Origin: Butyricimonas paravirosa
GTDB taxonomy: Bacteria > Bacteroidota > Bacteroidia > Bacteroidales > Marinifilaceae
Length of the DNA stretch: 64,000 nucleotides
Reading direction: 5' to 3'
Assembly: GCF_032878955.1 (NCBI RefSeq)
Contig: NZ_CP043839.1
Span: forward strand, 4,464,001-4,528,000
In this document: in pieces, positions 27,202-35,448 of the stretch
How the letters are laid out: each line of letters opens with the position of its first letter
Numbering within the stretch: the stretch's first letter is position 1
Notes under the pieces: model-generated
The model's input: only the letters and a program-made list of their open reading frames with translations
Database searches by the model: none
What the model was told of the DNA's origin: nothing
Position numbers and translations under genes: made by a program

Positions 27202-28233
27202 TTTTGTTATCGCAACCTTGATCACTCCGTCAAGTTTGTTTTCGAATATGCGATAGGCTTCTTCAATTTCGTTTAATGGAAAACGGTGTGTGATGAGTGG
27301 GGTAGTATCAATTTTGCCCTCTTCTATCAGGTGAAGAATTTCGGCACAATCGCAACCATCTACACCGCCGGTTTTGAACGTGAGATTTTTGCCATACATA
27401 TTGGGTAACGGCAAAAGTTGCGGTTTGTCGTAGAGGGCAACTACGGTTACAATGGCGTTGGGACGGGCACATTCCCATGCAAGATGGAAGGAATCATCGC
27501 TTCCGGCTACTTCTAGTACCACGTCGGCTCCGCCATGATCGCTGTGCTCAAGGACGAATTTTTTGCATTTTTCCGGTTCGGTTATCAATACATCGGGATA
27601 GTGTTCCCGAACAAACTGAATCCTTTCGGGGGATTTTTCACAGACAATAATTCGCTTCGGATTCTTCAACATCGCACAAAGTAGCGTGCATATTCCGGTT
27701 GGTCCGGCACCAATGATCAATACAGTATCGTCTTCCGTGATTTCAGAAATACGTGCAGCCCAAAAGCCGGTGGCAAGTACGTCACCCACGAAAAGAGCTT
27801 GTTCGTCACTAACCATATCGGGAATACGGTTTAGTCCGCTATCGGCATAGGGGACACATACATATTCGGCTTGTCCCCCGTCAATGCGGCATCCCAAAGC
27901 CCAGCCGCCATGGGGATCAGTACAATTGTTTACGAATCCTTTTTGGCAAAAGAAGCACTCTCCGCAAAAGGTTTCCACGTTAACGGTGACTCGGTCTCCG
28001 GGCTTTACGGTCGTCACGTCAGCTCCTGTTTGTTCTACAATACCCACCATTTCATGCCCGACGGTAATTCCTGGTACAGCACGGGGGACACTTCCGTGTT
28101 TGATATGTAAATCGCTGGTGCAGATGCTGCCTAATGTGACACGCACGATAGCATCTCGTGAATCTTCTATCTTGGGGAGCGGCTTCTCTTGAAGCTTGAA
28201 ATTTTCCTTGCTGATGTAGGTGTATGCTAACAT
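27184..28233 (-). CDS. Zinc-dependent medium-chain alcohol dehydrogenase
   Basis: This 349-residue MDR-family dehydrogenase oxidises an alcohol, or reduces the aldehyde or ketone, with NAD(P). Catalytic zinc ligands are C38 in GSICTSDLH and the GHEMVG histidine-glutamate pair. The structural zinc lobe has four cysteines in CGECFFCQKGFVNNC. The Rossmann segment is VLIIGAGPTGICTLLC. The C-terminal part has the usual RFPLNEIEEAYRIFENK. It resembles the threonine/butanediol/sorbitol dehydrogenase branch, but the substrate cannot be told. It is a single gene on the minus strand, convergent with the ABC operon. Confidence 0.9.
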   Translation of the reverse strand: MLAYTYISKENFKLQEKPLPKIEDSRDAIVRVTLGSICTSDLHIKHGSVPRAVPGITVGHEMVGIVEQTGADVTTVKPGDRVTVNVETFCGECFFCQKGFVNNCTDPHGGWALGCRIDGGQAEYVCVPYADSGLNRIPDMVSDEQALFVGDVLATGFWAARISEITEDDTVLIIGAGPTGICTLLCAMLKNPKRIIVCEKSPERIQFVREHYPDVLITEPEKCKKFVLEHSDHGGADVVLEVAGSDDSFHLAWECARPNAIVTVVALYDKPQLLPLPNMYGKNLTFKTGGVDGCDCAEILHLIEEGKIDTTPLITHRFPLNEIEEAYRIFENKLDGVIKVAITKVHPVI

Positions 28234-28319
28234 AGGGGCGTAGATATATATTTAAATATTGCAATTAATAAAAAGCGTTTTTTATCGGGTTTCAAATATA
28301 AGGTATAAATCTCAAAAGA

Positions 28320-28372
28320 GAACTTCGAGAGTTCTGAATTAGGAGAAAAAAGCTAGTTTTATCTAGTTTTAT
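28320..28372 (+). promoter_or_regulatory. Candidate operator region of the AbiE pair
   Basis: GAACTTCGAGAGTTC (28320-28334) is a dyad with 5-base arms, and CTAGTTTTAT is tandemly repeated at 28353-28372, about 50 bases before the AbiEi start. AbiEi antitoxins repress their own operons by binding repeats in the promoter, so these are reasonable candidates. No clear TAnnTTTG box is seen. Confidence 0.4.
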
Positions 28373-28419
28373 TTCTGAAATGCATTATATTTACAGCATA
28401 ATGGAAACAAAATAAAAGA

Positions 28420-29037
28420 ATGACCTTTTTAGAATTTAAGAATCAACTATTCGATTTAGCATGTTTCAATATCTATCAGGTATATGCATGGCAACCGGAT
28501 TTTGACCGCAATAATCTTACCCGTTGGGTGAAAAAAGGGTATCTTGTCCGTTTACGGCAAGGATATTTTGCTTTTTCTGAATACAAGAGTAAGCTGGATT
28601 ATTCCCTTTATTTTGCTAATCGGATTTACCGGCCCTCTTATATTAGTCTACATACAGCATTAGCGTTTTACGGGATGATACCGGAAGCAGTAGTGCAAAT
28701 TACCAGTGTGACATCACTAAAAACTGTCTCATTTAATAACGACTTTGGTGAATACTCCTATAAAAATCTCAAAGAGAATCTAATGTTCGGGTATGAATTA
28801 AAGCCAGTGGCAGATAATCGTACCATGCAGTTTGCTACACCTGAAAAAGCATTGCTTGATTTACTGTATCTTTATCCATTTTATGATAACGAGCAGGAAT
28901 TAGAGGAGTTGCGTTTGGATGAAGATTATCTACATGATGATTTAAATAAGGATTTATTGATGGACTATTGTGGCAAGTTTCAAAACAAGGCACTTGACCG
29001 TCGGATAAAATTACTTTTTAAGACTTATGATTTATGA
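28420..29037 (+). CDS. AbiEi family antitoxin / transcriptional repressor
   Basis: This 205-residue protein is the antitoxin of a type IV AbiE system. An N-terminal winged helix lies at about residues 10-60 (DRNNLTRWVKKGYLVRLRQG), followed by the AbiEi C-terminal domain with SLHTALAFYGMIPE and TPEKALLDLLYLYP. In studied systems the N-terminal part represses the operon and the C-terminal part counters the toxin without stable binding. It overlaps the toxin gene by four bases (ATGA), so the two are translationally coupled. Confidence 0.9.
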   Translation: MTFLEFKNQLFDLACFNIYQVYAWQPDFDRNNLTRWVKKGYLVRLRQGYFAFSEYKSKLDYSLYFANRIYRPSYISLHTALAFYGMIPEAVVQITSVTSLKTVSFNNDFGEYSYKNLKENLMFGYELKPVADNRTMQFATPEKALLDLLYLYPFYDNEQELEELRLDEDYLHDDLNKDLLMDYCGKFQNKALDRRIKLLFKTYDL

Positions 29038-29822
29038 TACAAATAGAGCAGATAAGAAATTATTTTCCAGTTCAGATTCGTGGAAATTCAAGTTTCGATA
29101 AGTATATGTTGAAAGAGTATTTGCAGTTGATGATTTTAGATTACCTTTCTTCTACTCCAACCATTCAAAAGATGGTTTTTATCGGGGGAACAAACCTGCG
29201 TTTAGTCAAAGGGATCGATCGGTTCTCCGAAGACCTGGATTTTGATTGTAAAGAATTATCGAAAGAAGAGTTTGTTGAAATGACAAATGGGGTAATCCGG
29301 TTTTTGGAGCGTTCAGGGTTAAGGGTCGAAGCGAAAGATAAAGAAAATCCGAAGTTAACAGCATTTAGGCGTAATATCTATTTCCCGGAACTCTTGTTCG
29401 ATTTAGGATTGAATGGACACAAGGAAGAACGTTTTTTAATAAAGGTCGGGAGCCAAGATCAACAAGTTAATTATTCCCCGGTTGTTACAAATATCAAGGA
29501 GTGTGGATTCTTTTTTCCGTTTCCCGTTCCTTCTGATGGTGTATTATGCAGTATGAAAATTGCAGCTATGTTAGCTCGTGCTAAAGGTCGTGATTTTTAT
29601 GACCTGATGTTTTTGCTTTCACAAGCAAAAACGGATTACAATTATCTATCACAACGTTGTGGAATACATAATTTGCAAGAATTTAAGCAAGTGACGGTCG
29701 AATTGCTAAAAACAGTTGATTTGAAGGAGAAACAAAAGGATTTTGAACATTTACTTTTCAACAAAGTGAATAGTGAGAAGATCTTAAGATTTGGGGAATT
29801 TGTGGATTCTCTGACAGAATAA
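29034..29822 (+). CDS. AbiEii/AbiGii family nucleotidyltransferase toxin
   Basis: This 262-residue protein is the toxin partner. The nucleotidyltransferase signature IGGTNLRLVKGIDRFSEDLDF (residues 50-70) has the GG pair and the metal-binding D-x-D. The downstream K and D motifs lie in SMKIAAMLARAKGRDFYDL (about 178-196). Related enzymes of this DUF1814 fold add nucleotides to tRNA and arrest growth during phage attack or plasmid loss. It follows AbiEi with a four-base overlap. It seems intact, with no frameshift or stop. Confidence 0.92.
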   Translation: MIQIEQIRNYFPVQIRGNSSFDKYMLKEYLQLMILDYLSSTPTIQKMVFIGGTNLRLVKGIDRFSEDLDFDCKELSKEEFVEMTNGVIRFLERSGLRVEAKDKENPKLTAFRRNIYFPELLFDLGLNGHKEERFLIKVGSQDQQVNYSPVVTNIKECGFFFPFPVPSDGVLCSMKIAAMLARAKGRDFYDLMFLLSQAKTDYNYLSQRCGIHNLQEFKQVTVELLKTVDLKEKQKDFEHLLFNKVNSEKILRFGEFVDSLTE

Positions 29823-29901
29823 TTATGTGAGGATGATATTTGCCTGTTTTATTATTTTATGTATATTAGCATGGCGTAATTTCTAAAGATATAGTTATAG
29901 T

Positions 29902-30987
29902 ATGGAAATTCCTTCATCAAAGGTTTTGACCACCAATTGTTTGAGTCGGGTATTTAATTCGACAGTAGCTACTTATAAATATTATTGGTTTATTTCTATT
30001 TTAGAGATATATGTGGGGACGGAAACTTCACGGATAAAGCTTTGGGATATTATTATTTCGATGATTGCTAATGCATGGTATCCGGTTCATTATTTTCGTC
30101 TTTCGTTTGGGAAAAATGATTCGATGTATGGGGCAATTAAACAGCTCCAAGTGTTGGCCGGAATACCAATAGATGCAAATAAAAAAGATATTGTAGATGC
30201 TTTAAGGAAAGAATTGCATCGCAAAGAAATTAAGTCGTTGTTACGTGTTTTCACGTTGAATGTCCCTTTTCGATTTCTTCGCCCGTGGATAGATACATCT
30301 GATGATAAACAGATGGTTGTACGTTCTCAGGCATTTGAAAATGTTTGTTTGTATGCCTTGAAAAAAGAGGAAAATGAATGGTGGATTGAGATAAATCCTG
30401 CTTGGAGTGATTATTTGAAGGAGAATTACCGGATATTGATGGATTTTGCTTATTGGAATCTTACATTGTTTTTGCAAACTCGTAATCCCAATGTACCTAA
30501 TATCCCTAATAAATTAATTAAACCAGAATACCGGGATTCACTTACAAGGCAGCGTATGTTTTGGAATACAGTGATTCAGACAAATGGACAATTAACGTGT
30601 ATTTATACGGGACGAGAATTGCATGTGGGAAATTATGATTTAGATCATTTTATCCCATGGAGTTTTGTTTCTCACGATTTATTGTGGAATCTATTACCTG
30701 CTGATCCAAGTATTAATTCATCGAAGAGTAACAAATTACCATTATTAGATGTTTATCTCCCCGGATTGGCAAATGCTCACCATAGGGCTTTGTGTACTTA
30801 TATAACATTGGATAAAAACAAGATGGTGTTAGAAGATTACTTGTCATTGGGGCATACTCCAAATGAATTAGCAAATATGAATGACGTTCATTTTTATGAG
30901 ATTTTTTATCAGACATTTTCTCCAATGGTTCAAATTGCTATGAATATGGGATTTGAGTTATGGAATTATACATTTAATTATGAATAA
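29902..30987 (+). CDS. HNH endonuclease domain protein
   Basis: This 361-residue protein has a C-terminal HNH nuclease (HNH_4-like). YDLDHFIPWSF supplies D248 and H249, LLWNLLPADP supplies the middle asparagine N263, and SINSSKSNKLP supplies the last asparagine N277. CIYTGREL upstream fits the first beta-strand of the fold, although only one cysteine is present. Residues 1-200 are mostly helical, aromatic-rich and unrecognised; they could bind DNA or a partner. The gene starts 79 bases after the AbiEii stop and overlaps the HIT gene by 8 bases, so the nuclease and HIT protein are made together. The context suggests genome defence, which is inference. I know of no assigned function for this pair. 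Confidence 0.82.
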   Translation: MEIPSSKVLTTNCLSRVFNSTVATYKYYWFISILEIYVGTETSRIKLWDIIISMIANAWYPVHYFRLSFGKNDSMYGAIKQLQVLAGIPIDANKKDIVDALRKELHRKEIKSLLRVFTLNVPFRFLRPWIDTSDDKQMVVRSQAFENVCLYALKKEENEWWIEINPAWSDYLKENYRILMDFAYWNLTLFLQTRNPNVPNIPNKLIKPEYRDSLTRQRMFWNTVIQTNGQLTCIYTGRELHVGNYDLDHFIPWSFVSHDLLWNLLPADPSINSSKSNKLPLLDVYLPGLANAHHRALCTYITLDKNKMVLEDYLSLGHTPNELANMNDVHFYEIFYQTFSPMVQIAMNMGFELWNYTFNYE

Positions 30988-31366
30988 AACGATTGTTGAA
31001 TGTCCTTTTTGTAATTTAAAAAAGGAAATCGAGATTATTTCTGAAACTGAAAGTTGTATTGCTTTTTATGATGGTTTCCCTGTGAATCCGGGGCATGCGT
31101 TGATAATTCCTAAACGTCATGTGTCTAATTATTTTGAACTTACTCGTGATGAAGTTCTGGAAATGCAAGAGATGTTGTGGTATGTAAAGAAGGTTATAGA
31201 TGAACGTTATCATCCGGATGGGTATAATATTGGGGTCAATGTAAACGAGTCTGCAGGACAGTCTATATTTCATGTACATATGCATCTTATTCCAAGATAT
31301 AAGGGGGATATGGAGAATCCGAAGGGGGGAGTCCGTGGGGTGATTCCTTGTAAGCAAAAATATTGA
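30980..31366 (+). CDS. HIT family nucleotide hydrolase/transferase
   Basis: This 128-residue histidine-triad protein has the catalytic motif HVHMHLIPR near its end and the upstream NPGHALIIPKRHVSNYFEL segment. CPFC near the N-terminus may form half of a zinc site. HIT enzymes hydrolyse nucleoside phosphoramidates, AMP-lysine or dinucleoside polyphosphates. I start at 30980 (MNKTIVECPFC), 8 bases inside the HNH gene; an in-frame ATG at 30953 would add nine residues lying in the HNH frame. Coupling to a nuclease gene is unusual for a housekeeping HIT protein and suggests a dedicated partner. A nucleotide-signal or deadenylation role is conceivable. Confidence 0.88.
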   Translation: MNKTIVECPFCNLKKEIEIISETESCIAFYDGFPVNPGHALIIPKRHVSNYFELTRDEVLEMQEMLWYVKKVIDERYHPDGYNIGVNVNESAGQSIFHVHMHLIPRYKGDMENPKGGVRGVIPCKQKY

Positions 31367-31782
31367 ATTAGTCTTGATTGTAATTTAGGGTAGATTATTG
31401 TTAGCAGGAATTCAGAGGATACGATCAAAACGAAATCACGCAAAAGAGTTATAAAGTTATCCCTTGTTTCATAGATAACTAAGGTTGGACTATCCTTTCC
31501 CTTGATTATTGGCGTAACATGAATATAGTATGAACATAGCATATACACTTGTCTATGTTTATGATTTGTTAATGGTGTGTTGGCACTCCCTTGGTATCCT
31601 TATCTAACGGTAAAGAAAGGTTTCACAAGATATGTCTCATATAATCTCCGAATTTACGGAAGATCCCATTTTGAAGCTTTAAATATATGCTTTCTAGATG
31701 TAGAGTTGTAATATGTTGTAGCGGTGTAAATGTAAAAAAAGCTATGTTGTATGATTATTGACTGTTAATTTGTGAAGTGATA

Positions 31783-31813
31783 TTTGTTTATTGTAAAAAT
31801 GTTTATATATTTG
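31783..31813 (+). promoter_or_regulatory. Bacteroidetes-type promoter of candidate small RNA
   Basis: TTTG (31783-31786) and TATATTTG (31806-31813) are separated by 19 bases, an exact match to the -33/-7 consensus and spacing. Transcription should start near 31820, just before a region dense in inverted repeats. Confidence 0.75.
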
Positions 31814-31819
31814 TAATGC

Positions 31820-31978
31820 GTAACATACTCAAGGGTAGGGAATCCTGCCACTGCATAGCAGGCATTTTTTATGCCTGTTATCTCCATACGGCGGTTCCGA
31901 ACCCCCGTGATGGAGTGTGTAATGCACCCACAGCCCTTGAGGTGTTACGCAGCGGGACAGGCGGAACCGTTTTTTTTC
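31820..31978 (+). ncRNA. Candidate structured small RNA ending in a T-run
   Basis: About 155 bases behind a consensus promoter hold several nested stems. CCTGC/GCAGG (31844-31848 with 31858-31862) and CAGGCAT/ATGCCTG (31859-31865 with 31871-31877) share bases, so they exclude each other. CTCCAT/ATGGAG (31882-31887 with 31910-31915) encloses the local hairpin GGTT-CCG-AACC. CGGTTCCG (31892-31899) can instead pair with CGGAACCG (31962-31969) just before T8 (31970-31977), like a terminator stem. The sequence is much more G+C-rich than its surroundings. A 71-codon frame crosses it but looks like a by-product of the structure. Possible identities are a trans-acting sRNA or a leader switch. It matches none of the SRP RNA, tmRNA or RNase P RNA hallmarks I looked for. 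Confidence 0.6.
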
Positions 31979-32024
31979 GTCCTAATCTTTAAACAAAAAG
32001 GCTTATGAGGGTAAATCGTGATCA

Positions 32025-32032
32025 TATTTTTG
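32025..32032 (+). promoter_or_regulatory. Possible -7 box for locus 2
   Basis: TATTTTTG matches TAnnTTTG about 300 bases before the susC start, but no TTTG sits at the right distance upstream. If used, the leader would be about 290 bases and include the 32250-32289 hairpin. Confidence 0.3.
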
Positions 32033-32249
32033 TGAGGGGAATTGCTGATCTGCTTTCCATATTTCTTTGATTTTACTATTGATTTGTAATTAGGTCGGCT
32101 AGGAGAGTATTCGAAGTTAGGAATGTTTTGATCTTTATATCTTTTGATCAGTTTTGTAAAATCTTTATCTTGTATGGTAAAGGTAGGGATGGGTATGTCA
32201 AATTGTTACGAAATGTAAATTGTGAAAGAAGAAACAGAAAAATAAAAGA

Positions 32250-32289
32250 GGGGTGTATTCTATGCCTGAGAAACGTTGAATATCACCCC
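32250..32289 (+). promoter_or_regulatory. Leader hairpin upstream of susC of locus 2
   Basis: GGGGTGTATTC (32250-32260) pairs with GAATATCACCCC (32278-32289) with one bulged base and a 17-base loop. It ends 42 bases before the start codon and has no T-run. It could control translation or be a target of an antisense or trans-acting RNA. Confidence 0.55.
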
Positions 32290-32331
32290 CTTGTGTAAAT
32301 CAATTTTATCAATTAATTAACAATCAAAGTT

Positions 32332-35300
32332 ATGAAAAAAACTTATGACAGGAAAGTTTTTAAGCGAAAGTTACTGTCGGATCGAAGGACGGTAACCGTG
32401 ACAATCCGGTTATTTATGATTTTATTGTTGGGCTTCCCGCTATTGACGAGGGCCGGGACGGTGGATTCCACTCGTGTAGCGAATCGGGAGGTGAGGGGAA
32501 AGGTGGTGGACGAGAAGAAGCTGCCGATACCGGGAGTCTCGGTGCGTCTGGGAGGAACGTCGATGGGAACGGCCACTGATGTTGATGGGAAGTTCAAGTT
32601 GTTGATCCCGGCTGACACGGCCACGCTGGTAGTTTCCTTTATCGGGATGAAGACCGAGATCGTGAAGATTCCCCGGCTGAAAACGGGTGCGGAACAAAAG
32701 GAGTTGACGATCGTGTTGCGGGAAGAGGACGTGAAACTGGAAGACGTGGTGGTGACGGGTATCTTCACCCGTAAGAAGGAAAGTTTCACGGGATCGGCTT
32801 CCACTTACTCGGCTGCCGAGTTGAAAACGATGGGTACGCAGAACGTGTTACAAAGCTTGAAGACTTTGGACCCGGCTTTCGCCATTATCGAGGATAACCA
32901 GTTCGGTTCTGACCCGAATCGCTTGCCGAACATGGAAATCCGGGGAAAGTCGAGCATGTTGGGATTGCGGGACGAGCTGGATGCCGACCCGAACCAGCCA
33001 TTGTTTATCCTGGATGGTTTCGAGTCTACGTTGGCAGCGATTAATGATCTGGATATAAACCGGGTGGCCTCGATCACGATCTTGAAAGATGCGGCATCGA
33101 CGGCAATTTACGGTTCGAAGGCGGCTAACGGGGTGATCGTGGTAGAAACGGTGAAACCGGAAGCGGGGAAGTTACAGGTGAGCTACAACGGGAACATGAA
33201 TCTCTCGATACCCGATTTGTCGAGTTATAACTTGATGAATTCAAGGGAAAAACTGGAATTTGAATTATTGGCAGGAAGGTACGACCCGGCGAATTGGTCG
33301 ACAGCGAACGAAGTGGAAATGAATCGGTTGTATAACGAGAAATTGAAGGAAATCGAGAGCGGTGTAAACACGTACTGGCTGGCAGAACCTTTACGGGTAG
33401 GGGTGAACCAGAAACACTCGCTCTATGTGCAGGGCGGTGAAGGAAACTTCCTGTTTGGTTTAGGTGCGGGATATAACGGGATAACCGGGGTTATGGAGAA
33501 GTCTGATAGGGAGGTGCTTAGCGGTAATATTGATTTGATTTACCGGATGTCGAAATTTCAGTTCTCCAATAAATTCTCGTTGACTTCAACTGATTACAAG
33601 AACCCGATCGTGGCTTTCAGCGCGTATGCCGCGGCGAATCCTTATTACAGAAAGTATAACGAGGATGGAACCGTGGATAAATGGTTGGAGAATAACAAAT
33701 TTTTCAAGGCGGCTAACCCGTTGTGGAATGCCCGACAGAATAGTCGGGACGAGGGGAAAAATCTCTCTATTAGTAATTATTTCATGGCGGAGTATTTCCC
33801 CACCGTGGAATGGCGGGTACGTGCCCGGTTAGGGCTGACTTACGGGAATGACGACACGGAAAAGTTCTATTCCCGGAATGATACCCGTTACGAGAATGTG
33901 GAAACGATCAAGAAAGGGGAATATCGTTCAACGAATACCAGAAAAAATCAAGTGGAGGCGGAATTGAGTGTCACGTATGCCAAGATGTTGGGGAGACACC
34001 GGATTAACTTGGTGGCCGGGGGAAATATTTCCAGTAACAAGTCGTTAACGCAGGGATATTCAGCATTAGGATTCCCGGAGGGTAATTTTTCTTATCCCTC
34101 ATTCTCGAACGGTTACCCGGAAAATGGCACGCCGACATACTACGAGACGGTGTCCCGCTCGGTGAACGGTTATTTCAACGCGGGGTACTCTTTTGACGAT
34201 CGTTATTTGATGGATTTCAGTTTGCGGACAAGCGGGTCTTCGGTTTTTGGAACCTCCCGAAAGTATAACACGACGTGGTCGGTCGGGTTAGGCTGGAACT
34301 TGCACAAGGAGAAGTTTATCATGGATCACGTGGAATGGATTAACATATTGAAACTGCGGGCCTCTATCGGTAATCCCGGAAACCAGAGTTTTGACTCGGC
34401 GCAATCCTTGTTGACTTATTCTTTCCAGTACGGTTCGATGAACTATTTCGGGCTGGGTGCCGTGTTGTCACAAATCGGTAATCCCGATTTGGAATGGCAG
34501 ATCACGGTCGATAAAAATATTGGTCTCGACGTGACGTTGTTTAACAAGCGTTTCTCGCTGACGGCGGATTATTATTACAAGGTGACCGACCCGTTGTTGA
34601 TCAAGGTAAGTACGCCGCTTTCTTCCGGAACGCCGACTTACATGACGAATGCGGGAGAACAGGTGTCACAGGGATTGACGGCATCGGTGTCTTATTATAT
34701 TTTCCAAGATTTTGAGAAACGTTTCTCGTGGATGATACGGGCGAACGTGCGAACTCAGAAAACCCGGATTGACAAGATCGGGAACAAGCTCTCCACGTTG
34801 AACGCCAGTGGAAAGGGAGAAAACACGGTGAGGTATTATGACGGGGCAGACCCGGATGATATTTGGGCGGTGAAGTCCGCGGGGATTGATCCCTCGAACG
34901 GGAAGGAGTTGTTCTATGCCAAGGATGGTAGCTACACGTACGATTTCTCGTATGATGACGAGGTGATTTGCGGGAACACCCGTCCCGACGTGGAAGGTGT
35001 GATCGGGACCTCGCTCAACTGGAAGGGATTTTCCGTGAGTTTGAATTTCCGTTACCAGATGGGTGCGGACGTGTTCAACGAGGCCCTTTATAGTAAGGTG
35101 GAAAATATTTCAAGGAGTGATTTGAACAAGAATCAGGATAAGCGGGCGTTGTACGAACGTTGGCAGGAAGTGGGGGACATCGTGCGTTTCAAGGATATTG
35201 CCAGTGCGGAGACGACCCCGATGTCTTCCCGTTTCGTGCAGACAGAGAACGTGTTGACCTTGGAGTCTCTCTATCTGGGGTACGAGTTTTACAACGGGTG

Positions 35301-35442
35301 GATCGAGAAACTTGGCTTGAGTAGCCTGAAACTACAATTCTCCATGCGTGACGTGTTCCGGGCATCGACAATCCGGTCTGAAAGAGGAATATCTTATCCT
35401 TTTGCCCGGAGTATGGAGGCAGGACTTTCGTTTAATTTTTAA
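32332..35442 (+). CDS. SusC/RagA-type TonB-dependent outer-membrane receptor, locus 2 (no STN domain)
   Basis: This 1036-residue receptor has a signal peptide (about 20-42) after an unusually long, basic N-terminus (MKKTYDRKVFKRKLLSDRRT). A carboxypeptidase-like domain follows (about 51-140; GKVVDEKKLPIPGVSVRLGG), then the plug (VVVTGIFTRKKESFTGS; ILKDAASTAIYGSKAANGVI) and a barrel ending in AGLSFNF. It lacks the STN domain of loci 1 and 3, and no sigma/fecR pair precedes it, so it cannot signal in the same way. It aligns by eye with the locus 1 receptor through much of its length (for example GIDPSNGKELFYAKDGSYTY against GIDPANGKEMFLKKDGTITY). Codons are richer in G and C than in the other two loci. 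Confidence 0.95.
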   Translation: MKKTYDRKVFKRKLLSDRRTVTVTIRLFMILLLGFPLLTRAGTVDSTRVANREVRGKVVDEKKLPIPGVSVRLGGTSMGTATDVDGKFKLLIPADTATLVVSFIGMKTEIVKIPRLKTGAEQKELTIVLREEDVKLEDVVVTGIFTRKKESFTGSASTYSAAELKTMGTQNVLQSLKTLDPAFAIIEDNQFGSDPNRLPNMEIRGKSSMLGLRDELDADPNQPLFILDGFESTLAAINDLDINRVASITILKDAASTAIYGSKAANGVIVVETVKPEAGKLQVSYNGNMNLSIPDLSSYNLMNSREKLEFELLAGRYDPANWSTANEVEMNRLYNEKLKEIESGVNTYWLAEPLRVGVNQKHSLYVQGGEGNFLFGLGAGYNGITGVMEKSDREVLSGNIDLIYRMSKFQFSNKFSLTSTDYKNPIVAFSAYAAANPYYRKYNEDGTVDKWLENNKFFKAANPLWNARQNSRDEGKNLSISNYFMAEYFPTVEWRVRARLGLTYGNDDTEKFYSRNDTRYENVETIKKGEYRSTNTRKNQVEAELSVTYAKMLGRHRINLVAGGNISSNKSLTQGYSALGFPEGNFSYPSFSNGYPENGTPTYYETVSRSVNGYFNAGYSFDDRYLMDFSLRTSGSSVFGTSRKYNTTWSVGLGWNLHKEKFIMDHVEWINILKLRASIGNPGNQSFDSAQSLLTYSFQYGSMNYFGLGAVLSQIGNPDLEWQITVDKNIGLDVTLFNKRFSLTADYYYKVTDPLLIKVSTPLSSGTPTYMTNAGEQVSQGLTASVSYYIFQDFEKRFSWMIRANVRTQKTRIDKIGNKLSTLNASGKGENTVRYYDGADPDDIWAVKSAGIDPSNGKELFYAKDGSYTYDFSYDDEVICGNTRPDVEGVIGTSLNWKGFSVSLNFRYQMGADVFNEALYSKVENISRSDLNKNQDKRALYERWQEVGDIVRFKDIASAETTPMSSRFVQTENVLTLESLYLGYEFYNGWIEKLGLSSLKLQFSMRDVFRASTIRSERGISYPFARSMEAGLSFNF

Positions 35443-35448
35443 AGAAGA

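Larger units (their letters stand above)
31367..32331. other. Long non-coding region with candidate small RNA and susC leader of locus 2
   Basis: This stretch of 965 bases holds no supported protein gene. Nothing is recognisable from 31367 to about 31780, apart from a weak dyad AGTTATC/GATAACT (31455-31480). A well-spaced promoter (31783-31813) and a structured RNA candidate (about 31820-31978) follow. The remainder is the upstream region of locus 2, with a possible -7 box at 32025-32032 and a leader hairpin at 32250-32289. Confidence 0.6.

Noticed and set aside
31455..31480. Dyad AGTTATC/GATAACT as HIT gene terminator
   Set aside because: Seven-base arms with a 12-base spacer and no T-run are too weak.
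31777..31992. 71-codon frame across the small-RNA candidate
   Set aside because: It has no recognisable domain, its codons follow the inverted repeats, and the frame covers a promoter and a terminator-like T-run. I treat it as a by-product of a structured RNA.
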